A DNA stretch of 26,481 nt from NCBI GenBank assembly GCA_041594355.1, contig JBFHMM010000023.1, positions 1 to 26,481 of the forward strand. Reading direction: 5' to 3'. How positions within the stretch are numbered: position 1 is the first letter of the stretch; the number at the start of each line of letters is the position of its first letter. Shown here piece by piece: positions 7,217-15,335 of this stretch. Under the pieces are notes generated by a model. It searched no databases, was not told the origin of the DNA, and saw only the letters and a list, made by a program, of their open reading frames with translations. The translations under genes and the position numbers were made by a program. Origin of the DNA: JAIUZI01 sp041594355 (GTDB lineage Bacteria > Pseudomonadota > Alphaproteobacteria > Rhodobacterales > Rhodobacteraceae).

Positions 7217-8431
7217 ATGCCGCATGCGTTCAGACGCCCCGCTGACACCTACTCGCCGCTCTACTTTCTGGCCTCGCTGGGGGCGGGAGGCCTGGCTGTG
7301 ACGTTTTTCATGTACCTGATGTTCTGGGTGCCCCATAAATCCCGGCCCGTGCCGGTGTTTGAGGACATCATGGCGGTGTTCGACACGGGTTCAGTCGCAC
7401 TGAAATCGGCCACCCTGCTGGCGATGATCGGCGTCGCGGTCTTTGCCTTTCTCAACGTCAAGTCGTTGATCTGGAACCTGTCGGCGCTGTCCCGGTTCCG
7501 CAAGACCCAAGCCTATGCGGCGCTGCGCGCATCGAACGCGGAAACCACGCTGCTGGCGGCACCGCTGGCCATGGCGATGACAGTCAACGCGATGTTCATC
7601 GTCGGTCTGGTGTTCGTGCCGAACCTGTGGCTGGTGATCGAATACCTGTTCCCGATGGCGCTGGTCGCATTCCTGGCCATCGGTGTCTGGGCATTCCTGA
7701 CCATCGGCGATTTCCTGGGCCGGGTGCTGACCAAGGGCGGGGTGTTCGACGTAACCGCCCATAACTCCTTTGCCCAGCTGCTTCCCGCCTTTGCGCTGTC
7801 GATGGTCGGCGTCGGGCTGGCCGCCCCGGCGGCGATGAGTCACGCGACACTGACGGTGGGCGCGTCGCTGGTGTTCAGCACCTTCTTTGGTTTTGCCGCG
7901 ATCCTCTACACGGTGATCGCCGCCACCACGGCGTTTTCCTCGATGCTGCAGCATGGCACCGCCAAGGAGGCGGGGCCGACGCTGATGGTGATCGTGCCGA
8001 TCATGACGGTGCTGGGCATCCTGTTCCTGCGCCAGAGCCACGGGCTGCACGTCGGGTTTGACGCGCATACGACGGCGGGCGAAACCATGGTGTTCCTGGC
8101 CCGGCTGCTGACGGTGCAGATCCTGTTCCTGATGCTGGGGCTGCTGGTGTTGCGGCGGCAGGGGTATTTCACGGACTACGTGTTTGGCACACAGACCTCG
8201 CCGGGATCCTATGCCCTGGTCTGCCCGGGCGTGGCGCTGTCGGTGATGATCCAGTTCTTTGTCAACAAGGGGCTGGCGGACGCCGGTGTGATCGACAAGT
8301 TCGGCGCGGGCTATTGGGCGATCACCGCCGTAGCTCTGCTGGCGCAGGCGGCGATGATCGTGCTGGTGTTCCGCCTGAACCGCCAGCATTTCAGCATGCC
8401 TTCGGACGCCGCGATGGTGCCGGGCGAATAG
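7217..8431 (+). CDS. Ten-helix inner-membrane protein, possible TDT/TehA-type transporter
   Basis: The 404-residue integral membrane protein has about ten hydrophobic segments, separated by short loops and almost no large soluble part. The first segment (about 15-38) contains LGAGGLAVTFFMYLMFW. Size and helix count fit the tellurite-resistance/dicarboxylate transporter (TDT, TehA/SLAC1/Ssu1) superfamily, but no diagnostic motif was found, so family membership is tentative. ATG 7217 was chosen because GGAG (7207-7210) lies six bases before it. Upstream ATGs at 7181 and 7205 fall in or beside the operator palindromes and lack a ribosome binding site. The promoter combines an FNR box with ATTC-N8-GAAT sites, suggesting expression at low oxygen and in response to sulfide or persulfide. 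An exporter of sulfite or a related anion would fit that picture (inference). Confidence 0.75.
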   Translation: MPHAFRRPADTYSPLYFLASLGAGGLAVTFFMYLMFWVPHKSRPVPVFEDIMAVFDTGSVALKSATLLAMIGVAVFAFLNVKSLIWNLSALSRFRKTQAYAALRASNAETTLLAAPLAMAMTVNAMFIVGLVFVPNLWLVIEYLFPMALVAFLAIGVWAFLTIGDFLGRVLTKGGVFDVTAHNSFAQLLPAFALSMVGVGLAAPAAMSHATLTVGASLVFSTFFGFAAILYTVIAATTAFSSMLQHGTAKEAGPTLMVIVPIMTVLGILFLRQSHGLHVGFDAHTTAGETMVFLARLLTVQILFLMLGLLVLRRQGYFTDYVFGTQTSPGSYALVCPGVALSVMIQFFVNKGLADAGVIDKFGAGYWAITAVALLAQAAMIVLVFRLNRQHFSMPSDAAMVPGE

Positions 8432-8443
8432 TCGCGAAAATCA

Positions 8444-8474
8444 CCGGACCGGCTGGGGAAACCGGCCGGTCCGG
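8444..8474. terminator. Bidirectional hairpin terminator
   Basis: CCGGACCGGC (8444-8453) pairs perfectly with GCCGGTCCGG (8465-8474) around an 11-base loop, between the convergent membrane-protein and CHAP genes. On the minus strand it is followed by the T-rich TGATTTTCG; on the plus strand there is no T tract. Confidence 0.65.
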
Positions 8475-8476
8475 GC

Positions 8477-9256
8477 CTAGAACACCACGAAATCCTTGCT
8501 GGAATAGCCCCGCCGGCGGGCGCAGACCTCGTAGCCCTCGCGCGAGCCTTCGTCGTTGGTGTTGCCCTCGATGGTGTCAAAGCCGCCCTGATCGGCATCC
8601 GATACCAGCCCCACATGGGTCCAGTCGGTGGAAGTGCGCCGCACCAGAAACAGGCTGCCCGGCGACAGGTCCCGCGGGGAGGCATCGCGTTCCTTGACAA
8701 AGAGGCCGGCGGTCTCGGCCTGGGCGGCCAGCGTATCGCAGGAAAAACTGCCCTTGATCGGCATGCTGACATCGCGGATCTCGGCGGCCTGACGCATAAG
8801 GAAGGTGACGAAACCGGCGCACCAGGGCCAGGCGTTGCCCTCTTCTCCGTTCATGTACATCCGCACCCACGGGCCACGGTTCTGTCCACCGATCTCGACC
8901 GGGTGCGCGGCCAGATGGACCCGCGCCATGGCGGTGACCGCATCCGAAAAGCTGTCCGTCGCCTGCGCGGCGGGTTGCAGCACCCCGACCATCGGCGCGG
9001 TCATCGCGGCAAAGGTTGCCGCATCCACGACGCCGGTGACCGGCAGCCCGGCACGGGACTGGAACTGCCGCACCCGACCCTCGGTGATGCCGCCGAAATC
9101 CTCGTCGATCACCAGCCCCAGCCCGTGCAGGCAGAGCCATTCCTGCACCCGACGCGCGCGCATGCCACGGGTGCCGTTGGAGACCGGGTCCTGCAGTTCG
9201 ATTTCGTCACGGATGGAGGCGCGCAGCGTACCGAAGGCGTTGCCTTGTACATACAT
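8477..9256 (-). CDS. Leaderless peptidoglycan-binding / CHAP-domain amidase-like protein
   Basis: The 259-residue protein combines a PG_binding_1-type repeat (about 30-88, VQEWLCLHGLGLVIDEDFGG then RVRQFQSRAGLPVTGVVD) with a CHAP/NlpC-P60-like cysteine peptidase domain (about 100-259). Likely catalytic residues are Cys146 in WPWCAGFVTFLM, His214 in DWTHVGLVSD and an acidic or Asn partner in IEGNTND (230-234). The GGQNRGPWVRMYMNG stretch before the Cys is typical of this group. CHAP enzymes cut peptide bonds in peptidoglycan. No signal peptide or transmembrane segment is present, so it would stay in the cytoplasm unless exported by a dedicated route or released by lysis, as endolysins and secretion-system effectors are. 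AAGGA lies about nine bases before the ATG. No phage, holin or secretion gene adjoins it. Confidence 0.8.
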   Translation of the reverse strand: MYVQGNAFGTLRASIRDEIELQDPVSNGTRGMRARRVQEWLCLHGLGLVIDEDFGGITEGRVRQFQSRAGLPVTGVVDAATFAAMTAPMVGVLQPAAQATDSFSDAVTAMARVHLAAHPVEIGGQNRGPWVRMYMNGEEGNAWPWCAGFVTFLMRQAAEIRDVSMPIKGSFSCDTLAAQAETAGLFVKERDASPRDLSPGSLFLVRRTSTDWTHVGLVSDADQGGFDTIEGNTNDEGSREGYEVCARRRGYSSKDFVVF

Positions 9257-9345
9257 GGTTCAAGTCCTTTCAAATAAATCAATCGTCTGGGTAATCCTGG
9301 GATCCTAGCACAATTCGGGCGATTTCGCAGCTGTCCGGCATTTCA

Positions 9346-9374
9346 TTGCCTCCGTATCCGGGCGGTCCTATAAC
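9346..9374 (+). promoter_or_regulatory. Sigma-70-type promoter of the FadR-family regulator
   Basis: TTGCCT (9346-9351) and TATAAC (9369-9374) are separated by 17 bases. Transcription would start near 9381. This rules out the GTG at 9375 and supports the ATG at 9402, leaving a leader of about 21 bases. Confidence 0.6.
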
Positions 9375-9401
9375 GTGGCCACCTACCCAGAGGTCCACGC
9401 C

Positions 9402-10172
9402 ATGCCGTTCCAGAAAGTTCAGCCAGAAAAGCTCTCCACCTCGGTCGTGCGTCAGATCGAGCTGCTGATCCTGCGCGGCATTCTGCAACCGGGGGAGCGG
9501 CTGCCGTCGGAGCGTGAACTGTCTGAACGGCTGGGCGTGTCGCGCCCATCGCTGCGCGATGCGGTTGCCGAACTGCAGGAGCAGGGGTTGCTGACCACCC
9601 GTGCCGGGGCCGGGATCTTTGTCGCCGACGTGCTGGGATCGGCGTTTTCGCCGGCGCTGGTGCGGCTGTTCGCCAGCCATGACGAGGCGGTGTTCGACTA
9701 TCTGTCGTTCCGGCGCGACATGGAGGCGCTGGCCGCCGAACGCGCCGCGCGGTTGGGGTCGTCCAGCGACCTGAAGGTCATCCAGACGATTTTCGACAAG
9801 ATGGAAGCAGCCCAGAGCCGCCGCAATGCCGAGGAGGAAGCGCGGCTGGACGCGCAGTTTCATTCCGCCATCATCGACGCCAGCCACAACGTGGTGATGC
9901 TGCACATGATGCGGTCGATGTTCGACCTGCTGCGCCAGGGTGTGTTCTACAACCGGCAGGTGATGTTCCGGCAGCGCACGTCACGCGCCGCGCTGCTGGA
10001 CCAGCACCGCGCGATCAACGACGCGATCCAGGCCCGCGACCCGCAGGCTTCGCGCGCGGCGGTCGAGATGCATCTGGACTATGTGCTCCAGGCCCTGCAG
10101 GACCAGCAGAAGGCCGACCGCAACGAGGCCATCGCGCGCCAGCGGCTGCAGCACGAAACCACGCGCGGCTGA
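9402..10172 (+). CDS. GntR-family transcriptional regulator, FadR/FCD subfamily
   Basis: The 256-residue regulator has an amino-terminal winged helix-turn-helix (about 8-75; LPSERELSERLGVSRPSLRDAV is the classic GntR recognition region, and the wing is TTRAGAGIFVAD). An all-helical FCD effector domain (about 95-240) follows. The FCD metal/ligand residues appear to be present: FRRDMEALAAERAA, DAQFHSAIIDASHN, LLDQHRAIND and AAVEMHLDYV carry the expected Asp and His positions. Relatives such as PdhR, LldR and GlcC sense small carboxylates, but the ligand here cannot be told. AGAGG lies eight bases before ATG 9402. It is transcribed alone, divergently from the CHAP gene and followed by a repeat-like element, so its targets probably lie elsewhere. 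Confidence 0.88.
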   Translation: MPFQKVQPEKLSTSVVRQIELLILRGILQPGERLPSERELSERLGVSRPSLRDAVAELQEQGLLTTRAGAGIFVADVLGSAFSPALVRLFASHDEAVFDYLSFRRDMEALAAERAARLGSSSDLKVIQTIFDKMEAAQSRRNAEEEARLDAQFHSAIIDASHNVVMLHMMRSMFDLLRQGVFYNRQVMFRQRTSRAALLDQHRAINDAIQARDPQASRAAVEMHLDYVLQALQDQQKADRNEAIARQRLQHETTRG

Positions 10173-10194
10173 GGCGGCGGCACCAGGGGCACCC

Positions 10195-10263
10195 GCAGGC
10201 GGGGGCGCTGCCCCCATGGGCCTGCGGCCCATCCCCCCGGGATACTGTTGAACAGAAGAAGGG
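10195..10263 (+). repeat. Rhodobacterales-type extragenic palindromic repeat, copy 1
   Basis: Two consecutive perfect hairpins, GGGGGC-GCT-GCCCCC (10201-10215) and ATGGGCC-TGC-GGCCCAT (10216-10232), are followed by CCCCCCGGGATACTG and an AGAAGAAGGG tail. A related block occurs at 22834-22890. Repeats of this form (CCCGGRRTAYT, then a purine-rich tail) are, from memory, common between genes in this order. It lies between the convergent regulator and lolA ends and could also stop transcription. Confidence 0.6.
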
Positions 10264-10281
10264 TGCCGGCGGGTTGCGAGA

Positions 10282-10944
10282 TCAGCGGTTGGCGGGGGAG
10301 CCGCCGCCGCCCTGGGTCGAGAACAACAGGTCGCTGAGGTTCATGCCGGTTTCCATCGCGCCGAGAATAACCGTAGTCTGGCCGCCGTTGGCATCGTGGA
10401 TCACCCATTTGCGCAGGGCCACCGGATCGGCGGTGAACATTAGCTCGATCCGCCCGGCCTCGGGCGTTTCGGGGTCCTGTGCGGTAACCACGGTGGCGGT
10501 GCCGTCGAAGCTGTGGCCGACGACCATGTTGGCGCGGTTCAGGTCCACCTGTTTTGCCAGGATGATGGAGAGCGGCGTGCGCCGCAGCGGGTAGCTTTCG
10601 GGGGGCTGGTTGGATTTCGGGTCGTGGATCATCACGGTGCCGCCGCCCGCGATCACCACGGCGGAGTCGGGCGGGTCGTATTCGAAGCGCATCCGGCCGG
10701 GCCGATGCAGGTACAGGGTGCCGGTGGACAGCGAGCCGTCGTCGTTGATCTGGGTGAACGGGCTTTGCGCGGTTTTCAGACCGTTCATGAGGGTGGAGAT
10801 GGCCGACAGCGGCAGCTGTTCGGCGGCCAGCGCGGCCGGTCCCGTCAATGACGCCAGCGCCGCTACCGCAGGCAGCGCCAGCCGACGCAGGCGCGAGACC
10901 AGCGGCGACAGGATCATGTTGCGGGCGATCAGAAGTTTTCTCAT
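10282..10944 (-). CDS. lolA: Outer-membrane lipoprotein carrier protein LolA family
   Basis: The 220-residue periplasmic carrier takes lipoproteins from the LolCDE complex to the outer membrane. An amino-terminal signal peptide ends PAALA before AEQLPL. The mature part has the LolA layout of an incomplete beta barrel: LSAISTLMNGLKTAQSPFTQ, DGSLSTGTLYLHRPGRMRFEYDPP, the GGTVMIHDPKSNQ strand, SYPLRRTPLSIILAK, and a final KWVIHDANGGQTTVILGAMETG segment. ATG 10944 was taken as start; ATG 10917 would also give a signal peptide, and neither has a strong ribosome binding site. It lies 43 bases downstream of ftsK on the same strand, an arrangement I recall as common in Rhodobacterales, and is probably cotranscribed with it. 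Confidence 0.88.
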   Translation of the reverse strand: MRKLLIARNMILSPLVSRLRRLALPAVAALASLTGPAALAAEQLPLSAISTLMNGLKTAQSPFTQINDDGSLSTGTLYLHRPGRMRFEYDPPDSAVVIAGGGTVMIHDPKSNQPPESYPLRRTPLSIILAKQVDLNRANMVVGHSFDGTATVVTAQDPETPEAGRIELMFTADPVALRKWVIHDANGGQTTVILGAMETGMNLSDLLFSTQGGGGSPANR

Positions 10945-10987
10945 GGCATCAACATAAGAACCGGCACCGCGAATGTAAGGTGCCCGG

Positions 10988-13972
10988 TTACTGTTGTTCG
11001 GGCACCAGGATTTCGCGTTTGCCGACGTGGTTGGCCGGTGACACCAGCCCTTCGTCCTCCATCTGTTCGACCAGGCGGGCGGCCTTGTTGTAGCCGATCG
11101 CCAGCTTGCGCTGGATGTAGGAAGTTGAACATTTGCGGTCCTTGATGACGATGGCCACGGCGGAATCGTAGAGCGCGTCCTCGCCGTCGGTATTGCCGCC
11201 AAGTCCCAGCACCGCGTCGATGTTGTCGGCCTTTTCCTCGTCCGGGCCGTCAAGCACGTTGCTCATGTATTCCGGCGGGCCGTAGGCCTTGAGGTGGTTG
11301 ACGATTTCCTCGACCTCTTCGTCGCTGACAAAGGGGCCGTGGCAGCGGGTGATCTTGGCGCCGCCGGCCATGTAGAGCATGTCGCCCATGCCCAGGAGCT
11401 GTTCGGCGCCCATTTCGCCAAGGATCGTGCGGCTGTCGATTTTCGAGGTCACCTGGAAGGAGATCCGGGTCGGGAAGTTGGCCTTGATCGTGCCGGTGAT
11501 GACATCGACCGAGGGGCGTTGGGTGGCCATGATCAGGTGAATACCCGACGCCCGCGCCATTTGCGCCAAGCGCTGGATGCAGGCTTCGATTTCTTTGCCC
11601 GCCACCATCATCAGGTCGGCCATCTCGTCGACGATGACCACGATGAAGGGCATTGCCTCGGGCGCGAATTCTTCGGTCTCGAACACCGGTTCGCCGGTGT
11701 CGTCGTCAAAGCCGGTCTGCACTGTGCGGCTGAACATCTCGCCCTTGGCCAGCGCCTCGCGGACGCGGCCGTTGTAGCCCTCGATGTTGCGTACGCCCAT
11801 CTTGGACATCTTGCGATAGCGGTCCTCCATCTCGCCCACCACCCATTTCAGGGCGACGACCGCTTTTTTCGGGTCGGTCACCACCGGGGAGAGCAGGTGC
11901 GGGATGCCGTCATAAACGCTGAGTTCCAGCATCTTGGGATCGATCATGATCAGCCGGCATTCTTCCGGCGTCAACTTGTAAAGCAGCGACAGGATCATGG
12001 TGTTGATCGCCACCGATTTACCCGAGCCTGTGGTGCCCGCGATCAGCAGGTGGGGCATTTTGGCGAGGTTGGCAACCACGCTGTCGCCGCCGATGTCCTT
12101 GCCCAGCGCCAGCGGCAGGCTCATATTGCTGTCGCCGAAATCGCGGGAGGCGAGGATTTCGCGCAGCACCACCTTTTCGCGGTTCTCGTTGGGCAGTTCG
12201 ATGCCGATGACCGAGCGACCCGGCACGGTCGAGACCCGCGCCGAGAGCGCCGCCATGGAACGGGCGATATCGTCGGCCAGACCGATCACGCGGCTGGCCT
12301 TGAGTCCCGGTGCCGGTTCCAGTTCGTACATGGTGACCACCGGGCCGGGGCGGACGCTGACGATCTCGCCCTTGACGCCATAGTCGTCCAGCACGTTTTC
12401 CAGCATCCGGGCGTTTTCCTCAAGCGCCTCGTCGCTGAGGTGATGGCGCTGGATCTCTGCCGGATTGGTCAGCAGGTTCAAGGGGGGCAGTTCATAGGTA
12501 TGCGCGGGATCTTCGAAGGCCAGCGCGGGCTGCGCCTCGGCCTGGGCGCGGCGCGACGGCGCGGGGGCCTTGCGAGCCGGGTTATGCACCACCTTGCGCG
12601 GTTCGGCCACTGGGATCTGCGGCCGGGCCGGGGCCGAGGCCTGCAAGGGCAGCGGCTGCGGGGCCGGGGCGGGAGCAGGGTCAAAACCGGCCTCGGGCGG
12701 AGTGGTCATTTTGGGGGGTACCTGAGGTGCGGGCGCGATCTGCGCTGCGGTCACAGGGGGTTCCGGCGGCAGGTTCGACAGGCCGGAGGTATCGAGCACC
12801 AGCGGGTCGGGGCCCCTGCCCCGCCCCTTGGTCAGCGGCCGCGACGGGTCCGGTTCGGGCGGCAGATCGTCGGTCGAACGCGCGCGGATCACATCGGCAA
12901 TCTTGGCGCGGATGCGGTCGTCGCCGGGCATCGATTCGTAGCCGTCGACCGGGTCGGGCTCGATCAGTTCCGGTTCCGGCATCGGTTCGGGACGGCGGAT
13001 CAGCGATGGCATCAAGGACAGGAAACCGCCGCGCTCTTCGGGCGCGGTCTCCGGTTCGGGTTCAGCGGTTTCGGGCGCGGTTCCGGGCGCGGTGCGGGCA
13101 GCAACCGCCCGGGCCACGGATTGCGAGATGACGGGTTCAGTCCGTGTCGCGACCAGCGGTGCGGCCGGGGCCGCGGCCCGCGCGGCGGCGTCCGCCTCGG
13201 CCTGAGCGGCGGCGAGTGCGGCGGCCTCCTGCGCAGCGGCTTCGCGGGCCAGCCGCGCGGTTTGCTTGCGTTCGGCACGCTGTGCGCGCTGGTTCCGCGC
13301 GGCGGTCACCGCCGAGGACGCACCGCGCCCCAGCAGGGTCATCAGCAGACCATAGACCATCACCACGCCGATCAGGACAAAGCGCAACCCGCGCGACAGT
13401 TCGGCCCGGGTAAAGCCCAGAACAAAAGCACCAATCGCCAGCATCGCCGCGGCGGTCACCAGCGACATCAGCTTGACCGCGAAATGCGAGCCAACCGGCA
13501 GCAGCGTCAGCATCGCGCCCATGACAGTATCGCCGAAAAGCCCGCCAAGGCCAAAGCTGTGGGTGGCTTTCCATTCCGCGCCCGGCACCAGCGTTGCGGC
13601 ATAGACCGAGGCAATCGCAATCGCGATGGGCGCAAAGATGACCCGACTGATGGCGCGCTCTTCGCCCCAGTGAAAGGCAAACCTCGCCCCCCAGGTCAGC
13701 GCGACCAGCGCGATGCCCCAGCTACCCCAGCCCACGATCATGAACAGCGGCGCGGCAATCGAGGCCCCGATCCGGCCCAGCCAATTCTGCACGGGCGCGT
13801 CGGTCGACACCATCCAGTTCGGATCGTCAGGAGTATAGGACCCGATCATCGCCGCTGCCGCAAGTCCGAGACAGATCAGGACGATCCCGATCAGTTCCTT
13901 GCCCCGTTTTTCGATCGCTGCCTGCATGTTGCTGTCCAGAAGCGGATCGCGGCTGCGTGTGTGATATGCCAT
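10988..13972 (-). CDS. ftsK: DNA translocase FtsK
   Basis: The 994-residue septal DNA pump clears chromosome termini at division and activates XerCD at dif. The amino-terminal membrane domain has four to five helices (about 25-185). A Pro/Ala/Glu-rich linker (about 210-480) is followed by the motor: Walker A GTTGSGKSV (about 645), Walker B FIVVIVDEMADLMM (about 777), and MATQRPSVDVITGTIKANFPTRISFQV. The carboxyl-terminal winged-helix gamma domain (about 925-994, CSTSYIQRKLAIGYNKAARLVEQMEDEG) reads KOPS. Length is at the short end for Gram-negative FtsK because of a modest linker. The start MAYHTRSRDPLLDS matches the usual Rhodobacterales amino terminus, with GAGGG about ten bases upstream. 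It sits 73 bases after the aminotransferase and just before lolA on the same strand. Confidence 0.97.
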   Translation of the reverse strand: MAYHTRSRDPLLDSNMQAAIEKRGKELIGIVLICLGLAAAAMIGSYTPDDPNWMVSTDAPVQNWLGRIGASIAAPLFMIVGWGSWGIALVALTWGARFAFHWGEERAISRVIFAPIAIAIASVYAATLVPGAEWKATHSFGLGGLFGDTVMGAMLTLLPVGSHFAVKLMSLVTAAAMLAIGAFVLGFTRAELSRGLRFVLIGVVMVYGLLMTLLGRGASSAVTAARNQRAQRAERKQTARLAREAAAQEAAALAAAQAEADAAARAAAPAAPLVATRTEPVISQSVARAVAARTAPGTAPETAEPEPETAPEERGGFLSLMPSLIRRPEPMPEPELIEPDPVDGYESMPGDDRIRAKIADVIRARSTDDLPPEPDPSRPLTKGRGRGPDPLVLDTSGLSNLPPEPPVTAAQIAPAPQVPPKMTTPPEAGFDPAPAPAPQPLPLQASAPARPQIPVAEPRKVVHNPARKAPAPSRRAQAEAQPALAFEDPAHTYELPPLNLLTNPAEIQRHHLSDEALEENARMLENVLDDYGVKGEIVSVRPGPVVTMYELEPAPGLKASRVIGLADDIARSMAALSARVSTVPGRSVIGIELPNENREKVVLREILASRDFGDSNMSLPLALGKDIGGDSVVANLAKMPHLLIAGTTGSGKSVAINTMILSLLYKLTPEECRLIMIDPKMLELSVYDGIPHLLSPVVTDPKKAVVALKWVVGEMEDRYRKMSKMGVRNIEGYNGRVREALAKGEMFSRTVQTGFDDDTGEPVFETEEFAPEAMPFIVVIVDEMADLMMVAGKEIEACIQRLAQMARASGIHLIMATQRPSVDVITGTIKANFPTRISFQVTSKIDSRTILGEMGAEQLLGMGDMLYMAGGAKITRCHGPFVSDEEVEEIVNHLKAYGPPEYMSNVLDGPDEEKADNIDAVLGLGGNTDGEDALYDSAVAIVIKDRKCSTSYIQRKLAIGYNKAARLVEQMEDEGLVSPANHVGKREILVPEQQ

Positions 13973-14045
13973 GCCCTACCCTCGGTTCACTTTCTATTCC
14001 CGCGCTATTGTTACCGCCTGCCGGGTCCCGGCCCGCGGTCCGCGC

Positions 14046-15227
14046 TTATCCGTAAATACAATCGCGCAGCGTGATCAGCCCGCGTTGCAGTTCTGCCTTT
14101 GGGGCCACCATCGCGACCCTGATATATCCCGTTCCGGGGTTCTGCCCCGGTTTGCCCTGTGCCAGATAGGCCCCGGGCAAAACCCGCACCCCGGTTTCAC
14201 GCCACGCCTTCAACGCCGCCTGTTCGCCATCATCCACCGGCAGCCACAGGAAAAACCCGGCCTCGGGTGCCTGATACCCCTGCACGCCGTCCAGCACCTC
14301 GTTGGCCAGCGCGTATTTCTCCTGATAGAGCGCGCGATTCTCGATCACATGCGCCTCGTCCGCCCAAACCCGCGCCGCCGCCGCCTGTAGAGGCGCAGGC
14401 AGCGGGGCGCCCGCGTAAGTGCGCAGCTGCTTGATCCGCGCGATGCTGTCCGGCCCACCCGCGACAAAGCCGGAGCGCAGCCCCGGCAGGTTCGACCGTT
14501 TCGACAGCGAATGAAATACCGTCACCCGTTCGGGATCGGCACCGACCTCCTGAGCGACCTGCAGCGCGCCAACGGGCGGCGTGTCGCGGTAGATCTCGGA
14601 GTAGCATTCATCGGCGAAGATGCGGAAATCATACTGCTCGGCCAATGCGATCAGCTCGGCCCAGTAATCGCGCGTGGCCACCGCGCCCTGCGGATTGGCG
14701 GGCGAACAGATATAAACGATTGCCAGCCGGTTCAGCACCTCGGCGCCCAATGTCGCAAAATCCGGCAGGAACCCATCCGCCGCCGTCGCGGGCACGAAAC
14801 GCGGCTCTGCCCCGACCGATAGCGCGGCCACCATATAGACCTGGTAGAACGGGTTCGGACAGGCAATCACCGGCCGCTGGCCGTTCTTCACTTCGGGACA
14901 CAGAGCCATGGCGGCGTTATAGAGCCCCTCGCGCGTGCCGTTCAGCGCCATCACCCGGGCTTCGGCATCCAGCGCCACGCCGTAGCGGCGGCGCACCCAA
15001 CCCGCGATCGCGCCCAGCAATTCGGGCGAGCCTTCGTTCGGCGGATAGGTGTTAAAGCCGCTGGCATTTTCGACGATGACATCGGTAACCCAGTGCGGAA
15101 AGGCGTGTTTCGGCTCTCCGATGGTCATGTGCACGACATCGCCGCCGGGGGCAAACCCGTCGAGAAGAGCCCGCAGACGCGGGAACGCATAGGCCGGTAG
15201 GTCCGAAAACCGCTCGGGGAAATCCAT
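14046..15227 (-). CDS. PLP-dependent class I/II aminotransferase (DapC-like)
   Basis: The 393-residue fold-type I aminotransferase has substrate-side motifs VVHMTIGEPKHAFP (about 31-45) and FNTYPPNEGSPELLGAI. Its cofactor-site motifs are SPANPQGAV (the Asn that contacts PLP), FADECYSEIY (Asp and Tyr), and HSLSKRSNLPGLRSGFVAG, with Lys as the Schiff-base residue and a downstream Arg. The carboxyl-terminal YIRVAMVA carries the carboxylate-binding Arg. Family resemblance is closest, from memory, to the succinyldiaminopimelate aminotransferase DapC group of lysine and peptidoglycan synthesis, but aspartate or other acceptors cannot be excluded. ATG 15227 has GAGG eight bases upstream; GTG 15230 is less likely. 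It is 105 bases downstream of the amidase gene and upstream of ftsK on the same strand. Confidence 0.87.
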   Translation of the reverse strand: MDFPERFSDLPAYAFPRLRALLDGFAPGGDVVHMTIGEPKHAFPHWVTDVIVENASGFNTYPPNEGSPELLGAIAGWVRRRYGVALDAEARVMALNGTREGLYNAAMALCPEVKNGQRPVIACPNPFYQVYMVAALSVGAEPRFVPATAADGFLPDFATLGAEVLNRLAIVYICSPANPQGAVATRDYWAELIALAEQYDFRIFADECYSEIYRDTPPVGALQVAQEVGADPERVTVFHSLSKRSNLPGLRSGFVAGGPDSIARIKQLRTYAGAPLPAPLQAAAARVWADEAHVIENRALYQEKYALANEVLDGVQGYQAPEAGFFLWLPVDDGEQAALKAWRETGVRVLPGAYLAQGKPGQNPGTGYIRVAMVAPKAELQRGLITLRDCIYG

Positions 15228-15335
15228 CACATGTGCCTCAAGTCCGGGATCATTCGCGCCCCGTTTGAAACCAAATTACAGACCGTCCCCCGATCCGTCC
15301 AGAGCCCGCGCGCCTTGTGCCCGAATTTGTGGCTT

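Noticed and set aside
9361..9395. FadR/PdhR-type operator (TGGT-N-ACCA) at the regulator promoter
   Set aside because: Only imperfect GTGGCCACC-like sequence is present; no convincing palindrome for autoregulation.
9375..9401. GTG at 9375 as the start of the FadR-family regulator
   Set aside because: It lies upstream of the transcription start expected from TTGCCT-N17-TATAAC, while ATG 9402 has a good AGAGG.
11294..14074. A 926-codon open frame on the plus strand
   Set aside because: It lies wholly antisense to ftsK and is His/Arg/Gly-rich with no family resemblance; it results from high GC and codon bias in the opposite gene.
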